Positions 10,171 to 21,724 of a stretch of DNA of 64,000 nucleotides are shown here, in pieces. Within the stretch, counting starts at the first letter, position 1, and each line of letters begins with the position of its first letter. The notes below the pieces were generated by a model, which had not been told where the DNA came from, did not search any database, and was given only the letters and a program-made list of their open reading frames with translations. The position numbers were made by a program, and so were the translations under genes. This stretch comes from Pseudeuparius sepicola (Eukaryota; Arthropoda; Insecta; Coleoptera; Anthribidae). Location: the NCBI GenBank assembly GCA_963920635.1, contig OY987298.1, positions 129,465,735-129,529,734 of the forward strand, read 5' to 3'.

Positions 10171-11400
10171 CAGTGGCGGTTTTTATGTAAGAGCACAGGA
10201 GCACGTGCCCCACTCTCTAAAACCGAGAAAATATTTTTTCTTAGGTATTTAATTACCTATAATCTATAAGACAAGTCAATCAGTCGCAAACAGGTCTTAT
10301 CCTGGCTGGCGGAACCGTTGGTGAAAATAGGAATAACCATAATAACTAATCTCATGAGCACTTCCTCCTAAAAAGTGCGAGATCCGATAAAATAGCTCCC
10401 GTCTCTGTCTAATATCGCAAGGAGCGAAACAGCCAAAATATGTATGATAAACAAGGATCGCTATATAGCCGAGGAGCACATTAAAATCGTGATCAAGCAG
10501 TGGGTTTCGTCGCGGCATTGCCGGTTGGCTCGATTGATAGGAATAGCAAAGGCAATATCTATTTTTTAAGACCATAGCCAGGCCAGGTCCGAATTTTGAG
10601 TGACATTTCTTTATGACAATAAAAACAAATTGTTTATACTTTATACTATGTCCCATGCCTGCAGGCTGCAAGGCAAAAGGCAACTAACAAAACAGTGTTA
10701 TTCAAATTTTTGCAAGCAAGACAGTAAATAACCGACAACGCCGCGGGCCCAGCTGGACCGCCTCGCCCGCCTCTCAGTCTGCGTCACTCTGCGTCGTCTG
10801 CGAAAAAATGTAAACAAATGCCGGTGCCGGTACAGGTACAGGCACTTCGCGGCCGTCGCGGGTTGTTTTAAAATAATAAATTATACAACACGAAGACGCG
10901 TTAAAAAATAGCTGTAGCAGTGTCAGTGTCATAGTCATGGACGTACCTACAAGATATACCAGACTTCAACGACAAAGGAATAGAACATTTTGCCCATGCG
11001 AAAAAAGGCGAGAACAATTTATTTAGGAAAAAATTGTTTAAATTTTAATAACTTTAAAATTTATTTAAACAAAAGTTTGGATTTAATTTTGTGTTCTTTA
11101 TTGTATAGTTTTTTTGTTCATTACTCGGTCCTTTATGGAGTCTGTATGTGTGTAGTGTAGCTGGACCAGACTATTTACGCTACTGCCGCTATCTATTTAT
11201 GCTGCCGCTTCCACGGACTACCTACTACCCTAGGACCCCAGGTAGGTTAGCCAAGGCTCCTTAGTAGGTTTTATATTTTTTATTTGATCTTTTGGGTAAA
11301 AAGTGGGCGTAACACCCCAAAAAAATGTCGCCCCCCTATAAAGATTTATTATCCATGTCACATGTGAACCCCCGATAAATTCGCCCACAAGCCGCCACTG
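10171..11400. mobile_element. hAT-type element with perfect 8-bp target duplication
   Basis: The termini are CAGTGGCGG and CCGCCACTG. The 8-bp sequence TGCGCTTT is duplicated directly outside (10163-10170 and 11401-11408). Length is 1230 bp. A 128-residue frame on the minus strand (10297-10683) has no domain I recognise. A GC-rich block lies at 10738-10860. No hAT transposase motif is visible, so it is a non-autonomous or internally replaced element. Confidence 0.88.
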
Positions 11401-11791
11401 TGCGCTTTTAGTGTTTCCCTGTAGTTTCTATACAGATTTTCCAGAAATCTTCTAAAAACTTGTATTAGGTATTTGCAGAGCTCTGATTGGGCAGTAAAGT
11501 TCTGGTAGTTTCTCCAGTGTTCATCACTTTCAATATAAAAGACCTCTGGACCGTTGACTGACATAATTTATAAGTAAAGATTTCTCACGGCAATAGCTTC
11601 ATGTCCAGGAAAACAGATGGTGCTGATAACTAACGGAAAGCGCAGGGTACCAGACCAGAGAAGTACCAGACGTGCCAGTCATCTTTCAACTACCTCTACC
11701 AGTCCAGAAAAATAAACAAAAAAATCTGCTAAATGCTACAAGGGTTGCTAAAGCTACAGGTTGCAATAATTATTCTATGGTTGTAGGTTAT

Positions 11792-13578
11792 TATATATGT
11801 TACAGACCGTATATGAAAACAGACCGTATGTATACGGTCTAGGCTGTATCTATACGGCCTAAATGGCGCAGACCGTATGTAAATGTCATGGCATATCATA
11901 TACGGACCAGACCGTTAACATACGGACTATTGACATTCAGATTGTATGTGCAATCGTAGTAAATTACCCTTCTTCTTTTATACAGGCCCATTAAAGAAGA
12001 ATATGCCTTCTTTTTAGTATGTATTTTACTGAAAAAAAATCTAAGGTACCTTATATACTAAATAATTACGTTTTTTTCCTTCAAAATACTACGTACCAGC
12101 AAAAAGTAATATCCTTCTTTGATGGGCCTATATAAAAAAGAAGTTTAAATTCAGAAATGGCGGACGTCGAAACCGCCCGGAAAACATTGCACATAAATTC
12201 TGTCTTTGTTTAAATCTCTCTGTGATATACGGCCTAGTTGCAGATAGACCGTATACAGGGTGATCCTTGATGGCATGCTAATACTTAAGGGGGTTATTCT
12301 TGGACCCATTTTAAGAAAAAACTTCATATGAAAGTATGTCGTAAACGTCCTAACTTTTGAGATACAGAGCGTTAAAATTCATTTTTCAAAATTGAATTTG
12401 GCTACCATCTCCAGAAATAATCAAGCTGCTGAACTGAAATTTGGCACTGCTATGTTTTTGAGGATGGAGAATAAGCTGAAAATGTCAATTTCACCCTATC
12501 TCACAGAGGGCGCCACTTGCGCTGTTTTTTGATCACGCTTTTACGCGTAAACGCTTTTTTGAGGTTATCTTTTTGGTCCTGCAGGTCCATCATTTTAGTG
12601 CATCTTTTCATTCTGCAAGAAAAAGGTACTCTTGTTTCATAACGATTAAATCAACCGTTTGCTTTGAAATTGCAAAAACGTTCACCAAAACACCTGTTGA
12701 TTTCAATATTCGAAACATAAAATTTTCACCTACCAGTACCACCTTCAAATGTCACAGATCAACTGTACCATTTAAACTGAGAAAAAAATCCCTATGAACA
12801 ATGTACAAAAAATTATTCGCTTTCAAAATGGAAAGGATTGAATTTGACAAAATTTGGACACTCTATTTCAAGAAAACCAATGGTATTTTGACCAATGCCC
12901 ATTTGGCATTTTTTTTCATCGTTTTGAATGTACAATTGATCTGTAACATTTGAAAGCAGTAGGTGAAAATATTATGTTTGAATCAACAGGTGTTTTGGGG
13001 CACGTTTTGGTAATGTCAACGCAAACGGTTGATTTAATCGTTATGAAACAAGAGTACCTTGTTCTTGCAGAATGAAAAGATGCACTAAAGTGATGGACCT
13101 GCAGGACCAAAAAGATAACCTCAAAAAAGTTACGCGTAAAAGCGTGATCAAAAAACAGCGCAAGTGGCGCCTTCTGTGAGATACGGTGAAATTGACATTT
13201 TCAGCTTATTCTCCATCCCCAAAAACATAGCAGTGCCAAATTTCAGTTCAGCAGCTGGATTATTTCGGGAGATGTAGCCAAAATTCAATGAAAAAAAAAG
13301 AACTTTAACGCCCTGTATCTCAAAAGTTAGGACGTTTACGACACACGTTCATATGAAGTTTTTTCTTAAAATGGGTCCAAGAATAACCCCCTTAAGTATT
13401 AGCATGTCATTAAGGAACACCCTGAATAATAGGACTAGTCTTTTTACAAACCGACTAGACCGTTTGTTGACGGACAAGCTTCTTATACATATGGACTAAT
13501 ATCTTCAGTCCGTTTACATATATGGACTAGTCCTTTTGTACACGGCCTGTTTTACATATACGGTCTGTAACATATATA
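11792..13578. mobile_element. GACCGTATA-rich inverted-repeat element, copy 1 (interrupted)
   Basis: The ends TATATATGTTACAGACCG and CGGTCTGTAACATATATA are inverted. Both subterminal regions carry many copies of AGACCGTAT/ATACGGTCT, including the near-perfect dyad AGACCGTATGTATACGGTCT. A 1169-bp foldback sits inside (12256-13424). Removing it leaves about 618 bp, the length of the intact copy at 34561-35178. No coding capacity. Confidence 0.85.
12256..13424. mobile_element. Long foldback element with CAGGGTG ends, nested
   Basis: The two arms, each about 570 bp, are inverted copies meeting near 12840. The left end is CAGGGTGATCCTTGATGG and the right end CATTAAGGAACACCCTG. The matching empty site in the copy at 35.0 kb (GACCGTATATAAATGG) defines the insertion. 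Short frames at 12573-12797 and 12916-13110 are mirror images of one another and not genes. Confidence 0.9.
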
Positions 13579-13599
13579 CAAACACAATAAATGATGACA

Positions 13600-14120
13600 C
13601 ATCCCGCCACTTTTCCTACTTCCTCTACTTGCTTAGGAGATAGTAGACAGCATTGGTAGAGAAAAGATAGTGCAATAAAACGCTTCAAGTGCTGCTTGTA
13701 GAGAATAGAGTAGCAACAAAACGCGCCTAATATTTCAGTGAACGCCTGGACCTTCTGCCTGGCAGATGTAAGCTGGTAACCAAGGCAACGAGTTTTGACT
13801 CGTTTTGGATTATTGTCAACGATAATCTACCCGCTAATAAAATGTCCACATATTGTTGAAAACCATTGGCTTGCAAGTTAAATACTATACTTTTTCTACC
13901 ACTACAACAGTGTTATCGCATTTATGTACCTATGTGGAATTTGGATTTTTATATTTAAACCTAAATGTAAGTATTGGGATATTTACGCAGAATATAAAAT
14001 AGAACAAAAATATATTCTATGGATTTACTAAATCTAGCAGCCACTTAGGTCACGCGAGTTTGTTAAGCTATATCTAAACAATTTTACAACAAGTAAAACG
14101 TAACATGCAGTGAATAGTGA
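13600..14120. other. No gene recognised
   Basis: AT-rich sequence with no frame or repeat structure that I can name. Confidence 0.5.
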
Positions 14121-14226
14121 AGGTCTGTTTCGGCAGAACTTCAAATCAGTTTGAAACTGTCAGGAGCAAGCGCAGTTTCATTTTGGCATTTCAAACGGTT
14201 TGAAGTACTGCCCAAAACAGACTTTT
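14121..14226. repeat. Short hairpin element
   Basis: The left arm AAGGTCTGTTTCGGCAGAAC and the right arm around TACTGCCCAAAACAGACTT pair, with a TTCAAA..TTTGAA inner stem, spanning about 106 bp. Confidence 0.7.
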
Positions 14227-14572
14227 ATGTGGCATTTGATTGGTTCGCAGCCCGTGAGTAATAGCTGTTACCTACTCACAGGTCATTACCTACTCACAGG
14301 CCACTACAATAAGCCTTATTACTGACGCTCACTCACTTACCTACTTATTTGTTCAAAATAGCCCTTATACGACAACGACAGCCTCCAATGCATTTATTGG
14401 TTGCTAGACAACGGAATTTTAAAGCGGCGATTTTTCCATAATTTCCATGCAGTAATCATTCTAATGCAAAAGAAGAGCTGTATAAGTTGCTAAAATTAGT
14501 AAAGTTTAACTATCTAATATAGTGAGAAGTTTTGCATTCCCACATTATCGATTTTTTACACGATGTGGCGTT

Positions 14573-14592
14573 AAACGACTCTTTCGAGTCGT
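14573..14592. repeat. Perfect small stem-loop
   Basis: ACGACTC and GAGTCGT pair around a TTTC loop. Function unknown. Confidence 0.5.
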
Positions 14593-14969
14593 GTAAAGTT
14601 TACATCAAATAAATTTTAATTAACAAGTGACAATCTTTAGTGTAATAATTGCCCACATGTCTATAAAGTTGATTGAGGGACATCGTATCAGGTTCATAAA
14701 AATCAACGGTAATTGGATATAGCTCGTTTACTGTAACACAATTATAAAGACAGCCCGGTATAGGCTGACAGTTCAGGAGAACTGATTAGTTGCCTGTAAT
14801 TTGGCAAATGACGTCATTCACTCCATTATATCCTTAAGCGCTTAATAGAGTCCAGTGTCTACGCCGTAAGTACCTACATTTTTCATCTCAATAACTCAAT
14901 AACCTACTTATTCCATTTTCGTTTCTGCATGCATTGTAACTTTTGATAGAGAAATAAATACAATGAGAT

Positions 14970-16558
14970 CGGGGGACACCTAAATATATTAGATATACGA
15001 GTACTTATATCTTTGGAAATTTTTCGGGGAAATCTTCGCACACGTCAATTATTTATGGAAAATCTGGCAACATAGCATTAATCAGCATCTCCTGAAACCC
15101 AAATTCACAAGTTTTATGAATTTGCATCGCCAACTAACGTTTCTACACGACCTTATAGTTGGTATTTTTCAGAGGTGGGCAAGTAATTAGGCGAAAGTAA
15201 TTGAACTGTCAATTAATTCCTTTTCATGGAATTGTACTTAGTTGGAATTACTTTTGAAATAGAGACAGTAATTGTAATTTAATATCAAGTACTTTTTGAA
15301 AAGGAATTGTACTTGTAATTTAAAATCAATTACTTTTGAGAATTGCAATTCCTTTTTAAAATTCCTTTAATGCAATTACTGTTTCAATTACAATTACTTT
15401 TCCAATTACAATTACTTGTCCAAATACAATTAATTTTTCAATTACAATTACTTTTCAATTACAATTACTTACACAATCTCCTCTTGCGGTGCCGGCCGGC
15501 GACGGCCCGAGCTGATTAATCGGGGAAACCTGGATTTATTTTGGAAATATTGCAACGTTGTTTGGGCCAACCTGGCCAACAAAATGCAATGCAAAATAAA
15601 TGCGTCATCACTGACAAAGTCCGCAATAATGTTTTCTTTCTTATGCCACTCCCATTTACTATTTACGCATCACTGGCAAGTCATAACGATTGTTCTGTAT
15701 TCTCTATCTCTATATTAATAGTCAATTCGTAATGCCTATTGTCACGTCACAATAGACATATTGGATTAGTAATTCAAAATTAAAACAGTTTTGATAGAAA
15801 TACATTTTACATTTTGTAACTTTATAAATATTGTATACCACATTAAGGTAAGTACCTACCTGATTTTGGTGTCTACAAATTATTAGAAAATAAAGCAAAC
15901 AAGAAGGAATTGAAAAAGTAATTGTTTACATCAATTCCAATTCCAAATACAAGTAATTGTCATTGTAATTCAATTACATTTCAAAATATCAAAGGAATTG
16001 TAATTGGATCTAATTACATTCCTACAAAAGTAATTGGAATTGTAATTGGTCAGTTTTTAATTGTAATTGACCCAGCTCTGGTATTTTTTTTACATTTTCA
16101 ACTAAAAATCAGAAATGCTTAGGAAATATTTGAAAATCGGGTAAACCTAATCGAAACATCCCAAAAATATCCCACAGTATTAAAATAAGACCACAGAAAA
16201 TATGCTATATTTAATTACGTATTATTATAAAATGGTATAAGATGCTGTTATTTTTCTGTTTTCTTTATTAGTCGGCCATTTAAGTTACCCGATTCTCAAA
16301 TATTTCCAAAGCATTTCTAATTTTTGATTGAAAATAAAAAAATTAAATTAACTTTATGGCCCCATGTCAATGTTAGTCGGCGAATGTGACATATGTGTTT
16401 CAGGGGGTTCGGAATAAAGCTACGTTGTCAGATTTATGGTATATGGTCCATACGTGCATAAGAACACTTCCTACACATACACAGGAAATCATCCAAATCA
16501 TGCAGCCCATTGCTATTTTACACGGGTTTTCCAGATCAAATATAAACACCCTGTATAT
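14970..16558. mobile_element. Diverged foldback element interrupted by an hAT MITE
   Basis: The sequence left of the nested hAT (CTCCTGAAACCCAAATTCAC, then CGCCAACTAACG) is mirrored on the right (GTTAGTCGGCGAATG, then GTGTTTCAGGGGG). The inner arms AAATCAGAAATGC / GCATTTCTAATTT are also mirrored. The right end has CACCCTGTATATC; the left end is poorly conserved, so the outer limits are approximate. No coding sequence. Confidence 0.7.
15170..16080. mobile_element. hAT-type MITE with TAATT-rich subterminal arrays and perfect 8-bp target duplication
   Basis: The left end is CAGAGGTGGGCAAGTAATT and the right end AATTGACCCAGCTCTG. GTATTTTT is duplicated directly outside (15162-15169 and 16081-16088). 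Both subterminal regions are arrays of AATTACAATTACTT-like units (about 15180-15475 and 15915-16070), a typical arrangement for hAT transposase binding. The centre (15480-15900) has a short GC-rich stretch and no gene. Confidence 0.9.
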
Positions 16559-16559
16559 C

Positions 16560-17440
16560 TCCACCATTGCGGATATTTGGGGGACTTGATATAATTATAT
16601 TTTGTGAGATGTGAGACTTGATCAAGGAATGCTCTGTACCAAATTTCGATTGAATATCAGAATAACATAGTTGGAAAATTAAAAACAAAAAGTAAAAAAA
16701 TTCTAGAATATAAAGAGCACGTATCTCAAAAAATTGCCCTATTGCATGTTGAAAACTTCCACAATGAAACCGGTAAGTAGATATAGGTATTTTTAATTTT
16801 TGTAAATTGCTCTAATAATGTTTTTAGGTGCTTTTTTAGTAAATTGGTGACTTTTTTAATATAAACAACTAGGCTGCAACACTACCAATTTTATACTACC
16901 AATTTTATTTTTTCTAATTTTTGTGAGGAACGTGTCCTTCTGGGATTACTTATAACGTTTTAATGGCATTAGGTAACAAAAAATCGACATAAAACAACGC
17001 TCCTCAAAATCACCCTTCTTGGTTCGACCAAAGAGAATAATATTATGATCTTTGGTTCGATTTCGCTTGTCTAGCTATGGAATATCAAACGGGCACGGGC
17101 ACAACACATCCATTAGATGCTGGTATGATATTACGAGATGACGAAATTGTTAGTAGGTACCATAAAACTTTCCTTTTTTGTAAAATCTATTGGGAACATG
17201 AAATGTTATCAGTTATCATCTTTAAAAAAAACAATGTGATGGTGATGCGATTGCTTTGAGAAGAATCCCAGGAAGGAGTCAAAGCTATATGTGTAATATA
17301 AATATAATATAAAATAAATACGCGAGAAATCATCCTGAGTAGTAACCAAGTTTTGACACAATATTTTGGTATCTGTCACGGCGATAGGTGTCAGCATGTG
17401 GTATTTAGATACTTTCTCGAGTTATTATGCTTAGCTGTGC
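16560..17440. other. No gene recognised
   Basis: AT-rich. Short frames show no recognisable domain. Confidence 0.5.
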
Positions 17441-18230
17441 GACCAATAATTCATGCTCTAGGGAGATTATAAGTGAAAATTTCATGTCGACAAGGTACAA
17501 CCAATAAAACACAAGCATTTCTTAACGTTGCCATGGCAACTTGTGTATTTTTTCGGAAATCACCCTCCCATAAGCACCTAGCTGTAAGATTAATAAGTGG
17601 AAATCTCCCTCCTATACAACAATAACACCAGTCACCATATGTCACCAATTTAATTGTATTTTCAAATAGTTTTGACATGAAATTTTCGTACCGAATTTCC
17701 CGCGAGCATGAATTAAAATTCCGGAAATTTTTTCTCGGTTGCGAATTTTAAAAGAAAATTCGCACCTCGAAAAAATTTCCGGAAATAATTCATGCTCTAG
17801 GGAGATTATAAGTGAAAATTCCATACCTACTTTTTTGACCAATCAGAGGCTCGTTTTTTGCTTCGTTGTCATGGCAATTCAAAAAATTTCCGGAAATATT
17901 CTCACTTGCTCTAGGCAGCAGGAGGTGATTACAGCGGAAATTTTTTTGACAAATGTCATTATTATAATGTGACATTGTAACAATAATTAGATACCCGACA
18001 AAAATTTTGATAATAATTTCGTTTAATTTACGTGTAGGTATGGAATTTTCTTACCGAATCCCCCACGTTCTTGAATTAATATCCGGAAATTTTTCTCTAA
18101 CACGAATTTTTTAAGAAAATTATCCCTGGTCGCTACGCTACGCGATAATTTTCAAAAAATTCGTGTACTCGAAAAATGTCCGGCAATAATTCAAGCACTA
18201 GGGCGATTACTAGTGAAAACTACTTTGGAA
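17440..18230. repeat. Cluster of direct and inverted TCATGCTCTAGG repeats
   Basis: AATAATTCATGCTCTAGGG begins at 17446 and 17784, with a diverged third copy at 18185 (TTCAAGCACTAGGGCG). Inverted versions occur at about 17700 (GAGCATGAATTAAAATTCCG) and 18070. The units of 340-400 bp include TTTCCGGAAAT dyads. Confidence 0.75.
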
Positions 18231-18689
18231 TTTTTACATAACGCAGTTGTGTAAAAATCTTTGTAGCCGAAATAAACCCGTTCAAATCTCTATACCTTAC
18301 CTTACAAAAATTTCTACCCAAGATTATATGGGGCAGATATTTATTTTTTATTGTAATTGACCTACAAACATCATATCCACAATCCACAAAATATTTCTTG
18401 CGTTTATCACCCTGACGATTTTTGGGATATGTTTTTAGGTTTCTTCCTTATTTGCGGCAAGTAAGCCGAAATATACAAATATTTTTTTTAATATCTAAAC
18501 CAATGATAAACAAAAAAATTCACTAAAAATTGCGATAGTAGGTATCTATAAATAAAAAAAGAAAAGAGCATTAAGTGCAATATTTTTCTCAACACAATAC
18601 CAATAACAAATGCAAAAAGTCATGAGTACTGTCATGACTCGTTGTTCAGAATATTGATCTCTATTTTTTTATATTATTTCTCTACCCTG

Positions 18690-19524
18690 CAGGGTGTTAG
18701 AGTTTCCAGAAAAATATCGAGGATTTCGACTAACTTTTCTGTAAATTAATAAATCGAAGCCAAACATGGCAGTTAAACAACAGAGTGTCAAGTTATGCTA
18801 GTACGAGGATCGATCAATAAGTATGCGTGTTTGACGACACCATGCTAAATTTCAGACTGATTCATAGGTTAGTTTTTTATATGACTGTCAATACGTGTTT
18901 CGTGTCTCTCAATAAAATTTGACCACGTTTGAATTCATTAAACCAATATGGTGACTGTGAACTTCTGATCGATATTGCTTTTTTTCCAGTTTATCGAAAG
19001 ACACGAAACACGTAAGATAGAATAACTGTCAAATAAGAGTCTGGAATTCAGAATGGTGTGGTTTAACAGATGACAGTACAAGACGGTAATGTCACCTGTC
19101 GTTAGACACGGGTACCTAATTAATTTATCGACCCTCGTATACTAGCCTTCTGCGGCTGCCAGTGGCGTAGTTACGAAGAATCGACATTACTTAATTTGCA
19201 ACAAAATAGTCAAGCTCTGTGTAATACAACATTTTATTACAATACCATAAAATTCTCTACAAAAGTCGTCTTTTGACTTTTTTCCCTAGCTGTCCGGGTT
19301 TCAAGGCAAACACGAGTTTTGTGATGGAATTATTAAATTTATTTTACTACTGCTAAATAACACAGTTTCAACCAGCTGTATTATAACTTAAATAAATAAC
19401 ACAATTATTGCAACAAACTAGGACAACTTATTGTTGTCTTTTAAGTTTGGCTTCGATTTATTCATGAGTTACTGAAAAACTATTCAAAATTTTCGATATT
19501 TTTTCTGGAAATTTTAATATCCTG
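18690..19524. mobile_element. Foldback element with CAGGGTGTTAGAGTTTCC end, interrupted
   Basis: The left arm with TTTCCAGAAAAATATCG and AATAAATCGAAGCCAAAC is mirrored on the right by GTTTGGCTTCGATTTATT and CGATATTTTTTCTGG, ending ATCCTGTAT. A second element (18802-19139) sits inside the left half. Confidence 0.75.
18802..19139. mobile_element. Mariner-type TIR element (TACGAGGRTCGAT), nested
   Basis: The left end TACGAGGATCGATCAATAAG and right end TTATCGACCCTCGTA are inverted, and the inner arms mirror each other (ACGTGTTTCGTGTCT / AGACACGAAACACGT). It is 338 bp long and has no coding sequence. The terminus resembles mariner ends. Confidence 0.75.
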
Positions 19525-19628
19525 TATCTCAAAAAAGAAACTCTTAAAGAGCTCTTTTAAAGAGCTCTGTGTCAAGTTTTTTCTTGAAATCGACCCAAGA
19601 ATCTTCCCTTGAAATTTTGTGACATAGG

Positions 19629-20672
19629 CAGGGCCGTATCTAGCATAAATTTTTGGGGGGGTTCAGGATTGGCTCAAGTTTTTATGGGGCTGGGTGCTGG
19701 GTGCCGGATGAAAGTGCGGGGCCCCGGCAAGGAATTATTTAATCCATTAAGAACAAATTTTTGAAAATTGATACGACACTATATAGAATGGTATTATAAT
19801 TTTTGCATATCACTTTTTAAACATGTAGGCCGGAACGATGAGTTTAGATCACTTCAGTGACATATATAGAAATTAATTTCGTGTGGGGAGGTACAATTTT
19901 TGTGAATTTCTTTCAAACAAGTGCATTTAATATAATTCTATAAAATGCGCCGCAGGCGAAATTTTTTAGAAATGTTAAGAAAAATTACTTAAAATTAGAC
20001 TTAGGAAATCCCAATATCTTCAGATTTTCGAACTGCAGTGAATATTTTCAAATTCTGAAATGGTTTCGGCCCCGCCGAACAAGTTTAACATTAAAACTTT
20101 AAAAATATTAAATATTAATTATAATAATAGCTTCTCGCATTTATACCTATCCCTTTTCTACTTATTTGATTTCTCATTATTACGAATATATTCCTACACA
20201 TTCTTCGCCTGGCCTGACGACACCTTTAGAATTGCCAGTAGGTATGGTAAAAGATTTCTTCGCGCCACTTGCCTAACTGAACCATTAATAAAAATAACAA
20301 ATGAATCTTCAAATTCAAATTAGTACTAATCTATTCATAAAAGAGACTCTGGGAATCCCCTATTCTCCTAATCCATGGCGCACGAAGCCATGCATCACCG
20401 TTTACTGTTGCCCAGTATTGCCAGTTATGTTTTATTTTATTTGAGAGCATATTCTGATGATAAAACTCGGTACTGCGCTAATCCAAAAATTACATATGTT
20501 TTGTTGGCAGTTTTCGGGCGGGTTTCCATGCTCCACTGGAAAACCAGTTTAATAAATTATTACTCTGATGCTCGAGGAGCTCGTTCTAGTGGTGGTGCAA
20601 AAGCATATAAAATGGTGGTATTTCGGGGGGGGGGGTTGAACCCCCAAAACCCCCCCCTCAGATACGACCCTG
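19629..20672. mobile_element. hAT-type element with perfect 8-bp target duplication
   Basis: The ends CAGGGCCGTATCTAGC and GATACGACCCTG are inverted, followed inward by G-rich and C-rich runs. GACATAGG is duplicated at 19621-19628 and 20673-20680. The 1044-bp interior has no transposase motif. Its left 300 bp recur in reverse at about 37020-37260. Confidence 0.88.
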
Positions 20673-20692
20673 GACATAGGTACTTTATTAAC

Positions 20693-21198
20693 ACTCTTGC
20701 CTACAAAGAAGGTGCACCTAGAAAGCTCATTGCATAGTGATTATTGGCATGTGTGCGCGCTAACGCCTTATAGGGAACGGAGATGCAGGTCTCGCATCCG
20801 TTTCCTACACGATTAGCGCACTTGGTTGCGCTGGGCGTATAGGAAACGGAAAAATGTCCCGGTCATTCGCTCCTTCCTGGGGTTCTTTATTCGACAGCAA
20901 CGAAGTTATTCACGTTGAGAAAGTCGCCAATTTATGGCACGAGACACTCTTGCCTACAAAGAAGGTGCACCTAGAAAGCTCATTGCATAGTGATTATTGG
21001 CATGTGTGCGCGCTAACGCCTTATAGGGAACGGAGATGCAGGTCTCGCATCCGTTTCCTACACGATTAGCGCACTTGGTTGCGCTGGGCGTATAGGAAAC
21101 GGAAAAATGTCCCGGTCATTCGCTCCTTCCTGGGGTTCTTTATTCGACAGCAACGAAGTTATTCACGTTGAGAAAGTCGCCAATTTATGGCACGAGAC
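20693..21198 (+). repeat. Tandem duplication, 2 x 253 bp
   Basis: 20693-20945 and 20946-21198 appear identical, both starting ACTCTTGCCTACAAAG and ending in GGCACGAGAC. Each unit carries a dyad GAACGGAGATGC / CGCATCCGTTTCC and a GCGCTAA / TTAGCGC pair. The near-zero divergence suggests a very recent event or an assembly duplication. Confidence 0.92.
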
Positions 21199-21724
21199 AC
21201 CTTATGGAGACATAACCAACTTTACATATTGTTCTCTCTCTAGTGACACCAAAAACTCCGCTTGCCGTACGCGAAGCGTGTCTCCCTGGCGATACAAATG
21301 TGCACGTTTATTGCTTTGTTGCGAACCAGGACCTCCGCCGGCGGCGTTAAAATATCGCCGGCGGTCCTCGGGCCTGCACTGCCGCCACCGCGAGACAAAT
21401 GATCCGCCCCGAAATTACATTATAATTAGTTTAAATTGAAGGGCCGGGCCGGCCATGTGCGGTCCGGTCCCGGGGCCCTGATCGACAGCTCCGCTAAGTT
21501 GCGAGGAGGAGGCCGCACGCAATTAATCTTGGTCGGCGCTGGCCGGACCCGGGGCCCTGCCGCCCCGCCGACCCCCCCAGTGATCGATCCCGTTTTGCAG
21601 TTTTCCGCCACCGACACCCCCTTTTTATTTATTACATTTTCAATTTAAGAAGCAGAAGCCGGAAGTCCGGAATTTTTAACCGGAGCATAGGAAGATTTGG
21701 TATACAGTGCACGGACGAATATAT
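21199..21724. other. GC-rich non-coding block
   Basis: Contains a GC hairpin (GGACCTCCGCCGGCG ... CGCCGGCGGTCC, 21327-21372) and two copies of CCGGGGCCCTG. Short frames with arginine- and proline-rich products have no recognisable domain. Confidence 0.5.

Noticed and set aside
10297..10683. 128-codon minus-strand frame as a host gene
   Set aside because: Lies inside a non-autonomous hAT element, no domain recognised, no sign of conservation.
12573..13110. Paired open frames beginning MVLQVHHFSASFHSAR on both strands
   Set aside because: They are mirror images created by the two arms of a foldback element, with no domain; not genes.
17440..18230. CRISPR-like array
   Set aside because: Repeats are long, few, in mixed orientation and in a eukaryotic context.
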